DNA from: UBA1845 sp002338715
Lineage (GTDB): Bacteria > Planctomycetota > Phycisphaerae > UBA1845
Assembly: GCA_035344155.1 (NCBI GenBank)
Contig: DAORAL010000024.1
Span: forward strand, 24,999 to 88,998
DNA: 64,000 nt
Reading direction: 5' to 3'
Shown: piece by piece, positions 8,419 to 16,855 of the stretch
How positions within the stretch are numbered: position 1 is the first letter of the stretch
Layout of the letters: the number at the start of each line of letters is the position of its first letter
The notes under the pieces: generated by a model
Database searches by the model: none
What the model was told of the DNA's origin: nothing
The model's input: the letters and a program-made list of their open reading frames with translations, nothing else
Made by a program: the position numbers and the translations under genes

Positions 8419-9525
8419 TCAGCTCTTGAGGCGGTCGAGCAGGATGACGGCGATGGGGGTGAACACCATGATGGGCATCCACGCGGGCAATGGGGTTCCG
8501 TTTTTGCCGAAGGTTTGGCTGATGAATGTGAAAAGGAAGCACGAGCCGCACACGAGCAGGAGTTTGAGCACGCTGCCGAGGACGTTGGCCGGTACGCGGG
8601 TTAGCACGAATGGGAGGCCGAGGACCAGCATGAGCAGGTTTACGATCGGCGTGGTGAAGCGCACGTGCTTGGCGTGGCGGATGCGGCCTTGGCTGGCGGG
8701 GTCGAGGCGCTCGCCCAGTTCGTCGAGACGGGAGGAGCTCAGGAAGTTAATCCAGCCAGCCGACTGTCGCATTTCGATGGCTTGCGGGCTGAGGTCGCTG
8801 GCCACCTGATCGATGATGTGGCGGCGGATGTCGTCGCCGGGATCGAAGGCGGCTTCTGATTCGGTTGGCCGAGCGATTTCAAAACCGCGCTCGAGTTTCC
8901 AGACGCCGTGTTGGCTGCCCGGTTTGTCGGGGAACCAGGTGGCGCGGTCGGCTTGGATGATGTTGTTGAGGTGGCCATTGGCGTCGCGCTTGAGGATGAG
9001 CAGGCGATGCAACTCCTCGGTTTGCGGATCGTAGCGGTGGGCGGACATGAGTGAGCCGTCGCTGTCGAGGAGAAAGCGGATTTTGAACGTCTTGGTGCCT
9101 TGGGCGTCGTCGTGGTCGCGGGCGAGTTTGTGGGCGATGGACGGGATGATGTATTCGCTGTCGATGTACCACATGGTGGTGGTCGCGAGTCCGAATCCGA
9201 GGACCGTGGCTGCGACGCGGTAGAGGCTGATGCCGCCGGCGAGGATCGCGGTCATCTCGTTGATTCGCCGCATGCGCGAAAGCGTCAACATGCACGCGAA
9301 GAGCGTAATGACGCCAGATAGTTGGGCGAAGTATTGGAAGACGCGATTGCCGTAATAGCTGATGATGTCGGGCAAAACCGAATGAGTGGCGGTGGCGTTT
9401 TCGGTGAATTCGTCGAGGTTGATGAACATGTCCAGGACGATGTACAGACTGATCATTACGCCGATCGCAATCAGGTAGTTGACGATCAAGCCGCGGAGGA
9501 TGTATCTGTCGAGTGTGGTCAGCAC
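8419..9525 (-). CDS. lptG: LptF/LptG-family permease (second gene of pair)
   Basis: 368 residues of the YjgP/YjgQ family. There are three N-terminal membrane helices, a periplasmic beta-jellyroll-like middle (about residues 120-260), and three C-terminal helices. With LptF it forms the inner-membrane channel that, driven by LptB, extracts lipopolysaccharide-type lipids. The start is a GTG (9525-9523) about 40 bases after the stop of the partner gene. No lptB or lptA-like gene is in the window. The F/G assignment follows gene order only. Confidence 0.8.
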   Translation of the reverse strand: MLTTLDRYILRGLIVNYLIAIGVMISLYIVLDMFINLDEFTENATATHSVLPDIISYYGNRVFQYFAQLSGVITLFACMLTLSRMRRINEMTAILAGGISLYRVAATVLGFGLATTTMWYIDSEYIIPSIAHKLARDHDDAQGTKTFKIRFLLDSDGSLMSAHRYDPQTEELHRLLILKRDANGHLNNIIQADRATWFPDKPGSQHGVWKLERGFEIARPTESEAAFDPGDDIRRHIIDQVASDLSPQAIEMRQSAGWINFLSSSRLDELGERLDPASQGRIRHAKHVRFTTPIVNLLMLVLGLPFVLTRVPANVLGSVLKLLLVCGSCFLFTFISQTFGKNGTPLPAWMPIMVFTPIAVILLDRLKS

Positions 9526-9567
9526 GGTCCTGTACTTCCTGGAAACACGAGTTCTACCTGGAACAAT

Positions 9568-11205
9568 CTAACGGCGCACCACGCGCATCATCACGTACAC
9601 GTCAACGAGCGTCACGATGACGATGCCCGACCAGATCAGGATCAGCCCATTGGTCGGCGATGGCGATTTTTCGATCAATTGCTTGCCCATCATGATCATG
9701 ACGATCACGAACAGGCTCGGGACAAAACTGATGCCAAACGCAACGAGAACCTGAGAACCTTTAAAGACGATGCCCAGCGCCGCCCCAAGAATCACCAGCG
9801 AAAACACGCTGAGGCTGAAGGCCATTCGCGAATGCATGACGCCGATGATGTCGCGGCCAAGTTTGTCGGCGCGATCGAGAAGGTCCTGGCGGTCTTCGTC
9901 GATGTCTTCGCTCAGACCCAAAGTTTCCAGATCGGTGTTGAGCAGCTTGGCTTCGGTGAAGTCTCGTGAGCGTTCGATGACGTCTTGCGGAACGCGGATC
10001 GACGGCAGGTTGCGGCGGTCATCGCGAACGATGCCACCCGGTGCCAGTGGGTCGTGGATTTCGACGTTCCCGTTGGCTTGGAGGTACACGCCCGGGCGCG
10101 GGTCATCGGTTTCGTTGCGATCGACGAACATCGCCACGCTGTCGGACTTGATCGTGCGCTCTTTTTTCCCGTCGATGTATTCGACGATTTCGACTCCGCC
10201 TCCGAACAGGGGGTGGCTGCTTTGCTTGTCGAGTTGCAATTCAGCCGCGCGGATGTCGTAACGAACCTTCCCGTCGGTAATCATGATCTGTCCTGGCGAC
10301 ACGGGATCGAGAAACTGCCTTCGGACGTCGCGATAGAGCAAGACGAGGCTGATATTCGCCTGGAGTTTCTTGATTTTCTCTGCGACGGGTGGGTATGACG
10401 CGGGATCACGCTGGTATTCAAACAAGTCGCCGAGCGTCAGCCATTTGACTTTAACCTGCATGGTGGCTGGGAGCGTAAATGGGCCAAGACTTTCGTGCCC
10501 ACTGTCGACGTAGCGACCGTCCTTGATGTCGTAGAGGCTCAGGTCGTACATGTCGCTGGTGATCGCGGGGGTGCCGTCTGGCGTATCGAATCCGATTTCG
10601 ACGGTGCCAGCCGTTCCGACGCGTGTCCAGTTGTCGTCTTTCATCAGGACGAAGGCGACGCCGTCCAGCTTCAGTTTGGTCTTGTCGTTATCGTTCGTCG
10701 ATGGCTCAAGGTTGGCGGTTTCGGCGAAGATTGTGAAACGGTCGCGATCCACCGAAAGGCGTTCGGGCGATGAGAGTTTCTGCTTGATGATCTGGGGCAG
10801 GTCCGACGCGACGTACTCTTCGATGTTGCGAACCATGCTGGGGATCATGAAGTTGAAGAAAATAAACGACACGATCGCCGACGCGAGGCTGATGACCATC
10901 GTCGGAAGAAAGAGCTCGTGGATGTTGATGCCGCTGCTGCGACACGCGACCAGTTCGTTGTCGGCGCTGAGCCGGCCATAGGTGACGGTCGCGGCGAATA
11001 GCGCGGCGATCGGGAGCGTAAGCGTTCCAGCCACGGGAAAGACGAGGGCCATGATCTTAAGAAGCTGCAACGCGGAGATGCCGTCGAGCTTCAGCATGTT
11101 CATCACGCCGCCGCCCAGACCGAGGACGGCCATCAAACCGACTGACGTCAGCAGGAAGGCCTTCCCCATCTCTCGGAAAATGTACTTCTGAAGTGTCCAG
11201 AGCAT
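9568..11205 (-). CDS. lptF: LptF/LptG-family permease, long form
   Basis: 545 residues, well above the roughly 360 usual for LptF. The extra length lies in the periplasmic part (about residues 105-435). N-terminal helices begin at LLTSVGLMAVLGLGGG and three helices close the protein. Likely the LptF partner of the downstream gene in lipid export to the outer membrane. It is transcribed divergently from the nucleotidyltransferase-kinase gene, whose product would make a heptose-type precursor if it is an HldE relative, so both may serve envelope glycolipid synthesis (inference). Confidence 0.8.
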   Translation of the reverse strand: MLWTLQKYIFREMGKAFLLTSVGLMAVLGLGGGVMNMLKLDGISALQLLKIMALVFPVAGTLTLPIAALFAATVTYGRLSADNELVACRSSGINIHELFLPTMVISLASAIVSFIFFNFMIPSMVRNIEEYVASDLPQIIKQKLSSPERLSVDRDRFTIFAETANLEPSTNDNDKTKLKLDGVAFVLMKDDNWTRVGTAGTVEIGFDTPDGTPAITSDMYDLSLYDIKDGRYVDSGHESLGPFTLPATMQVKVKWLTLGDLFEYQRDPASYPPVAEKIKKLQANISLVLLYRDVRRQFLDPVSPGQIMITDGKVRYDIRAAELQLDKQSSHPLFGGGVEIVEYIDGKKERTIKSDSVAMFVDRNETDDPRPGVYLQANGNVEIHDPLAPGGIVRDDRRNLPSIRVPQDVIERSRDFTEAKLLNTDLETLGLSEDIDEDRQDLLDRADKLGRDIIGVMHSRMAFSLSVFSLVILGAALGIVFKGSQVLVAFGISFVPSLFVIVMIMMGKQLIEKSPSPTNGLILIWSGIVIVTLVDVYVMMRVVRR

Positions 11206-11371
11206 GTGGCTTGTATCTCGTCACTGTGCGATCGATGCACAGATGATGTTCACCGGTTGCAGTCCGCGCCATCCGATGATGTGAAGTCTATTGCGACGGT
11301 GCCCGCCCGAACTGGGGTGGAATCCGTATGCTTGTTAGCAAAACGACTTATGGTAGGTGATCGAGGGGTGA

Positions 11372-13117
11372 ATGCAACAAGTGGGCCGCCTCGGGGCATG
11401 GGGGATTTGCTCGACGGGACGAGCCTTTGCGACCGATAGAAGGGCGTGGGCATCAGGCTTTACGAACATCGAACGGCCCAAAGCCGACCCTGTTTACCAT
11501 GCATCGGGATCGTCAGCGTTGAAAACGGATCACAAGCGAAAAATCGTCGAGCTAGCCGAACTGATCGGCATCCTGGATCAACACCGCGCGTCGGGCGAGG
11601 TCATCGTGCAGTGTCATGGCTGCTTTGACATCGTGCACCCCGGGCACCTGCGCTACTTGGAATTTGCCCGCCGCCAGGGTGACCTTTTGGTCGTGACGTT
11701 GACGGGTGATGCCGCGATCGAAAAGGGCGAACAGCGTCCGCACATTCCGCAGGAGCTTCGCGCCGAATCGCTGGCTGCCCTCGAGTTCGTGGACTATGTC
11801 TACATCGATCCGTCACCGACGGCTGAGTCTGTTCTGGAGGCGCTCAAACCGAACATCTACGTCAAGGGTCGCGAATACGAGACCTCGCGCGACGAACGCT
11901 TTTTGAGTGAGAAGTCGATCGTCGAATCGAAGGGTGGCAAGGTCATCTTTTCGAGCGGGGATGTTGTCTTCAGTTCGACGAAGTTGATCGATTCGATTCA
12001 AAGCGACGAGGGGTTGGCCCATCAACGGCTGGCTGCGGTTTGCGCCCGGCACAAAATCGACCAGGGATCGACGGCATCGATTCTGGACAACTTCGCCGGA
12101 CTGCGCGTGGGCGTGGTGGGTGATGTGATTCTCGATCGGTACGTGTTCTGCGACGCGAAGGATGTGGCTGACGAATCGGCGATGCTGTCGCTTTCACAGA
12201 TCGAAGAGCGGCGCTACGTCGGTGGGGCTGCGATCGTCGCGCGACATGCAGCCGCTTTGGGGGCTGACACGTTTTTGTTGAGTTGTTTAGCCGATGACGA
12301 CGACTCACGCGGTGTCGCGAACGTGTTGGCTGACGAAGGTGTCGAGTTGGCGTCATTGGAGACGCGCCCCGGGTTGGTTCAAAAGACGCGGTATCTCGTC
12401 GAAGAGAACAAGCTCTTGAAGGTGGAGACGGGCGAGAACGTTCCGCTTGATTCGGTATCAGAGCGGGAGGCGTCGCGTGTGTTGGAAGCGCGGTCGCGTG
12501 ATTTCGATGCGGTGATCATCTGCGATTTTGGTTATGGCACGGTGACGGCATCGCTGCTGGCACGGGTGCTGCCGTGCTTGCGGGCCAACGTACCGATTAT
12601 TTCGGCTGACGTGAGCGGTTCACGGGGGAGCCTGCTGCGGTTTCGACATGTGGACTTGATGTGCCCGACCGAGCGCGAATTGCGCCATACGCTGCACGAT
12701 TTTGATCGCGGAATGTCCAACGTGGCCTATCAGTTGCTGCAGCAGACGCAGGCCCGCCATTTGATCTGCACGCTGGGCAAGCGCGGACTTGTGGCGTTTG
12801 ATCGGGTAACGCAGGATGAGACGTCGCCCAACTGGGACCAGCGACTTTTGAGCGATCATTTCGCGTCGTTTGCCGACCGGGCGGTCGATCGATTGGGTTG
12901 CGGCGATGCGCTGTTGGCTGTGGCGACGTTGTCGCTGGCCGCGAAGGCATCATTGATCCAAGCCGCCTACCTGGGCAATGCCGCATCGGCGATTGAGATC
13001 GAGCGGTTGGGCAATCAGCCAATATCGAATGACATGATGCGACAGTGGTTGAGTAATCGCGTCGAATTGAACCGCGCCCCCACAACCCCAAAACGATTGG
13101 CCCCGACGCGGGCATAG
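11372..13117 (+). CDS. Nucleotidyltransferase-PfkB kinase fusion (HldE-like, reversed order)
   Basis: 581 residues with two domains. The N-terminal nucleotidyltransferase has HGCFDIVHPGH near residue 88 and YVKGREYE near residue 168. The C-terminal PfkB sugar kinase (about residues 240-570) has the motif DRLGCGDAL holding the catalytic Asp. E. coli HldE makes ADP-heptose precursors with the kinase first; here the order is swapped. The likely role is activating a heptose or similar sugar phosphate for envelope glycans. ATG 11372 follows GAGGGGTGA, but the first 55 or so residues look unconserved and a later start (TTG near 11519) is possible. Exact substrate uncertain. Confidence 0.8.
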   Translation: MQQVGRLGAWGICSTGRAFATDRRAWASGFTNIERPKADPVYHASGSSALKTDHKRKIVELAELIGILDQHRASGEVIVQCHGCFDIVHPGHLRYLEFARRQGDLLVVTLTGDAAIEKGEQRPHIPQELRAESLAALEFVDYVYIDPSPTAESVLEALKPNIYVKGREYETSRDERFLSEKSIVESKGGKVIFSSGDVVFSSTKLIDSIQSDEGLAHQRLAAVCARHKIDQGSTASILDNFAGLRVGVVGDVILDRYVFCDAKDVADESAMLSLSQIEERRYVGGAAIVARHAAALGADTFLLSCLADDDDSRGVANVLADEGVELASLETRPGLVQKTRYLVEENKLLKVETGENVPLDSVSEREASRVLEARSRDFDAVIICDFGYGTVTASLLARVLPCLRANVPIISADVSGSRGSLLRFRHVDLMCPTERELRHTLHDFDRGMSNVAYQLLQQTQARHLICTLGKRGLVAFDRVTQDETSPNWDQRLLSDHFASFADRAVDRLGCGDALLAVATLSLAAKASLIQAAYLGNAASAIEIERLGNQPISNDMMRQWLSNRVELNRAPTTPKRLAPTRA

Positions 13118-13149
13118 TTGTACGCGACGCGAATCGACGCGCGCAAATG

Positions 13150-14151
13150 TTACCCCTTCTCCAGAAATTGGTGCACGCGTTCGACTTCGGACTTGCTGCC
13201 GATGATGAGCGGCGTTCTTTCGTGCATGTGCTGCGGGGTTTTTTCCATGATGCGGTGTTGGCCATCGGTGGCGGCACCGCCGGCTTGCTCTGCTAAAAAT
13301 GCCATCGGGTTGGCTTCGTATAACAAACGGAGCTTTCCTTCGGGCGATTTTTTTGTGGGCGGATAGAGGAACACACCGCCGCGCAGCAACGTGCGGTGGA
13401 AGTCAGCCACCAGCGAGCCGATGTAGCGCTGCGAATAGTTGTCGGTTTTGGCCCACTCCAGATAGTCCTGAATCCCCTGCGGAAAGGATGCGCGGTAGGC
13501 TTCGTTGATGCTGTAGGTCTTGCCAACGTCGGGCATGATCACGCCCTCTTGATGCAACACAAACGCACCGATATCCGGGTTGAGCGTGAACATGTGCACA
13601 CCGTCGCCCGTGGTGTAAGCGAGGACCGTGCTGCTTCCGTACACCACGTATCCTGCCGCCAGTTGCCGGATGCCGGGTTGAAGCACGTGCTTTTCGGGAC
13701 CGTCGCTGGGCCAGACGTCTTCGCGCTTGTGCAGGATTGAGAAGATCGTTCCGATCGAGACGTTGACGTCGATGTTGCTGGAACCGTCGAGCGGGTCAAA
13801 GAGTACGACATAATTTCCGCTGCCCGATGTGTTCTTGATGATGCGCGGTTCGTCTTCTTCTTCGGACACGAGGATGCCGATGTTACCGCGATATCCCAGA
13901 CAGCGCATGATCGTCTCGTTGGCGATCAGGTCGAGCTTCTGGACGAGTTCGCCCTGGACGTTGGACTCACCGGTTTCGCCGAGGACGTTGGTGATGCCGG
14001 CTCGACGGACGTGCGACTCGATGATCTTCGTGGCGAGGGTGATACCGCTGAGGAGCCAGCTGAATTGGCCCGTTGCCGTCGGGTGATTGCGCTGCTGCTC
14101 GATGATGTGTTGTGCGACGGTGACCAATCCATGCTTTGGATGGGATGCCAT
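13150..14151 (-). CDS. fbp: Fructose-1,6-bisphosphatase, class I
   Basis: 333 residues from ATG 14151, the normal class I length. Removes the 1-phosphate from fructose 1,6-bisphosphate in gluconeogenesis. The metal and substrate signature FDPLDGSSNID and the acidic SEEEDEP segment are present, as is the C-terminal active-site region. ATG 14151 is chosen over a 32-codon longer frame because GGGAG lies about 10 bases upstream and the extra residues look non-native. It converges with the nucleotidyltransferase-kinase gene (33 bases between stops). It would oppose the phosphofructokinase at 27.1 kb. Confidence 0.95.
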   Translation of the reverse strand: MASHPKHGLVTVAQHIIEQQRNHPTATGQFSWLLSGITLATKIIESHVRRAGITNVLGETGESNVQGELVQKLDLIANETIMRCLGYRGNIGILVSEEEDEPRIIKNTSGSGNYVVLFDPLDGSSNIDVNVSIGTIFSILHKREDVWPSDGPEKHVLQPGIRQLAAGYVVYGSSTVLAYTTGDGVHMFTLNPDIGAFVLHQEGVIMPDVGKTYSINEAYRASFPQGIQDYLEWAKTDNYSQRYIGSLVADFHRTLLRGGVFLYPPTKKSPEGKLRLLYEANPMAFLAEQAGGAATDGQHRIMEKTPQHMHERTPLIIGSKSEVERVHQFLEKG

Positions 14152-14330
14152 TGGGTCTTGTCTCCCAGTAATTGCTCGTTTGTTCCGAATTCGCTCGCGG
14201 GTTCCGATCAAAGGTCTCACGGTACCGATGCGGGTCATTGATTGCAACAGACTCGCGGGCGGAAGTGGGAAGGACTAAAATACGAGACCAGGGGGCATAA
14301 GTTCCTGATGTCGAACAAATGATCGAGACG

Positions 14331-14360
14331 TCGAAAGCGCAAAACTGCAAGCGCTTTCGA
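14331..14360 (+). promoter_or_regulatory. Perfect 10-bp inverted repeat upstream of proB
   Basis: TCGAAAGCGC (14331-14340), a 10-base loop, then GCGCTTTCGA (14351-14360), ending 20 bases before ATG 14381. It could be an operator for a dimeric repressor or, as RNA, a hairpin close to the ribosome site that controls proBA. No T-run follows, so it is not a terminator. Confidence 0.5.
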
Positions 14361-14380
14361 TTCTGCGTGGCTTGACCCTT

Positions 14381-15499
14381 ATGAACTCAGACCGAGAACA
14401 ATTGACGAAGAAAACCAGCTTGATTGTGGTCAAAATCGGCAGCGGTGTGCTGACCGGCGTCGAAGGATTGAATCGACCGGCGCTACGGCGCATTGGCAGC
14501 CAACTGGTTGCGATTCGTGAATCAGGTCGGCAGGTGGTGGTGGTGTCCAGCGGGGCGATTGCGTCGGGATTGAAGCCGCTGGGGCTCGCGCGGATGCCCA
14601 AGACCATCGTCGATAAGCAGGCGGCAGCGGCTGTCGGTCAACAGGTTCTGATGAACGCCTGGGCGGATGTGTTTCGCAAGTCCAAGATTTCGGTCGGTCA
14701 GGTGCTTTTAACGTCCGACGATCTGGACAACCGCTCCCGCTATCTGAATGCGAGGCACACGCTGGTGTCGCTGCTGCATCGCGGGGTGATTCCGATCATC
14801 AACGAAAACGACAGCGTCTCGTTTGAAGAAATCAAGATGGGTGATAACGATCATCTGTCGGCGCTGGTGACGACGCTGATCTCAGCCAACCTGCTGGTGA
14901 TGCTGACGAACGTGGACGGTTTGCGGCGCGGCGGGGCGAATGGCGATCTCATCGAGATGGTGCGGGCTGACGATGACGTCGATCAACACGTGAGCCAGAC
15001 CAAAAGTGCGACGGGCGTCGGGGGCATGTTCACCAAGTTGCACGCGGCTCGGTTGGTGGGGCGATCGGGCATCCCCGCGGTCATCGCGAACGGTTCGCAG
15101 GCCAACGTGCTTCAGCGCATCCTCGAAGGCGAGCGCGTGGGAACCTATTTCGAACCGCAAGCCAGTCGGCTTGATGTGCGCCGGCGTTGGATCGCGACAG
15201 CCACCCGCCCTCGCGGGAAGATTCTCGTCGACGACGGAGCCCGGGCTGCGATTGTGTCGAGGAATGCGAGTTTGTTGCCGTCTGGAATCACCGAAATCGA
15301 CGGGCATTTTTCAGCCGGCGCGGTGGTTCGCATTTGCGACGGGAAGGGCGTACCATTTGCCCGCGGTCTGGTGTCGTACACGTCGGAAGAAGCCCGGCGG
15401 GTGATGGGCCACAACAGCAAAGACATCCCGGACATTCTGGGGTATCGCTACCTCGACGAGATTATCCATCGCAACGATCTGGTGCTGGATGAAGATTAG
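14381..15499 (+). CDS. proB: Glutamate 5-kinase
   Basis: 372 residues. Phosphorylates L-glutamate in the first step of proline synthesis. The amino-acid-kinase domain (VVKIGSGVLTG near the start, VSSGAIASG, NENDSVS, GMFTKLHAA) is followed by a C-terminal PUA domain (from about residue 275), as in E. coli ProB. ATG 14381 is preferred to a TTG three codons upstream. proA follows after 29 bases. A perfect inverted repeat just upstream may regulate the pair. Confidence 0.95.
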   Translation: MNSDREQLTKKTSLIVVKIGSGVLTGVEGLNRPALRRIGSQLVAIRESGRQVVVVSSGAIASGLKPLGLARMPKTIVDKQAAAAVGQQVLMNAWADVFRKSKISVGQVLLTSDDLDNRSRYLNARHTLVSLLHRGVIPIINENDSVSFEEIKMGDNDHLSALVTTLISANLLVMLTNVDGLRRGGANGDLIEMVRADDDVDQHVSQTKSATGVGGMFTKLHAARLVGRSGIPAVIANGSQANVLQRILEGERVGTYFEPQASRLDVRRRWIATATRPRGKILVDDGARAAIVSRNASLLPSGITEIDGHFSAGAVVRICDGKGVPFARGLVSYTSEEARRVMGHNSKDIPDILGYRYLDEIIHRNDLVLDED

Positions 15500-15528
15500 T
15501 TTGTCACGATTTAAGACGTGTGTTTGAA

Positions 15529-16773
15529 ATGACCGAGATTGAATCCAAAGCAAAAGCCGCCCGCGACGCCTCGTTTGTGTTGGCGTCGCTGTCGACGGAC
15601 GCGAAGAACCGGGTGCTTCTGGACCTGGCTGATCGGCTGACCAGCGAGCGAGCGGCGATCCTCGAAGCCAACCGCAAGGACATGGAAGAAGCCCGCGCGT
15701 CGGACCTTTCGTTTGCGAAGCTCAAGCGGTTGGAATTGACTGAGTCGCTTTTGGATCAGATGGCCGACGGCTTGCGACAGATTGTGGACCTTCCCGATCC
15801 GATCGGGCAGGTGGTTAAGGAAAGCAAGACAGCGGCTGGCCTTGAGGTGCGGAAGGTTCGTATTCCGCTGGGTGTGATCGCGATGATTTACGAGTCGCGC
15901 CCGAATGTGACGGTGGACGCGTTTGGTTTGTGTTTCAAAGCCGGGAACGCTTGTTTCCTCAAGGGCGGTAAGGAAGCGGCCTACTCCAATGCGGCGCTGG
16001 CCGAGTTGGCTCGGGCGGCGCTGCGGGCGAGCAACCTGCCGGAAGCGGCGGTCGAAGTGATGACGACCAACGACCGCGACGCGATCCGCGAACTTTTGAC
16101 GATGGATCAGTATCTCGATCTTGTGATTCCGCGCGGGGGGACGGCATTGATTCAGTTCGTCCACGAGCATTCGCGCATCCCCATGGTGCAGCATTTCCAT
16201 GGCGTGTGTCACGTGTATGTCGACGTCGATGCCGACGCGAAGAAAGCAGTGCCAATCTGTGTCACTGCCAAGACATCTTCGCCGGCGACGTGCAACACGC
16301 TCGAATGCGTGCTGATTCATGCCGATCGAGCCGACGAGTTGGTCCCGGTCCTCTGCAAGGAATATGCCGATGCCGGTGTCGAAGTGCGTGGTGATGACCG
16401 CGTGTGCAAGCTGGCGTCCAGCGCCGTGGCCGCGACCGACGACGACTGGGGCTGCGAGTATCTCGACTTGATCGTGGCGATGAGGGTGGTGGACAGCCTC
16501 GACGATGCGATCGCCCACATCCGCCGATATGGCTCGAATCACACCGACGCGATTGTGAGTGAGAGTGCGGAAGCTCAGCAGGCGTTTATTCGAAACGTGG
16601 GGTCGTCGTGCGTGTTGACCAACGCGTCGACGCGGTTCAACGACGGGTATCAACTCGGACTGGGTGCGGAAATTGGCATCAGCACATCGCGGATTCACGC
16701 CTATGGCCCGATGGGGTTGGAGGAATTGACCACCCAGCGCTACGTTGTTCGTGGCGAGGGGCAGGTACGATGA
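15529..16773 (+). CDS. proA: Gamma-glutamyl phosphate reductase
   Basis: 414 residues of the aldehyde-dehydrogenase fold. Reduces gamma-glutamyl phosphate with NADPH to the semialdehyde in proline synthesis, working with ProB. The catalytic cysteine lies in SPATCNTLE, and IPRGG and the C-terminal GPMGLEELTTQRY are present. ATG 15529 is chosen over a GTG three codons earlier. It forms an operon with proB. The stop overlaps an ATGA that opens a 24-codon frame, which I do not call as a gene. Confidence 0.95.
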   Translation: MTEIESKAKAARDASFVLASLSTDAKNRVLLDLADRLTSERAAILEANRKDMEEARASDLSFAKLKRLELTESLLDQMADGLRQIVDLPDPIGQVVKESKTAAGLEVRKVRIPLGVIAMIYESRPNVTVDAFGLCFKAGNACFLKGGKEAAYSNAALAELARAALRASNLPEAAVEVMTTNDRDAIRELLTMDQYLDLVIPRGGTALIQFVHEHSRIPMVQHFHGVCHVYVDVDADAKKAVPICVTAKTSSPATCNTLECVLIHADRADELVPVLCKEYADAGVEVRGDDRVCKLASSAVAATDDDWGCEYLDLIVAMRVVDSLDDAIAHIRRYGSNHTDAIVSESAEAQQAFIRNVGSSCVLTNASTRFNDGYQLGLGAEIGISTSRIHAYGPMGLEELTTQRYVVRGEGQVR

Positions 16774-16855
16774 CCTGCGGGATTGGATCGATGATGGATA
16801 AGGCGTTTGTGGCTGACTTGATTCAATCGGCGAACCAAAGTTAACGGCAAAACTG

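Noticed and set aside
16770..16844. 24-codon frame overlapping the proA stop
   Set aside because: Too short, and no support other than an ATGA overlap.
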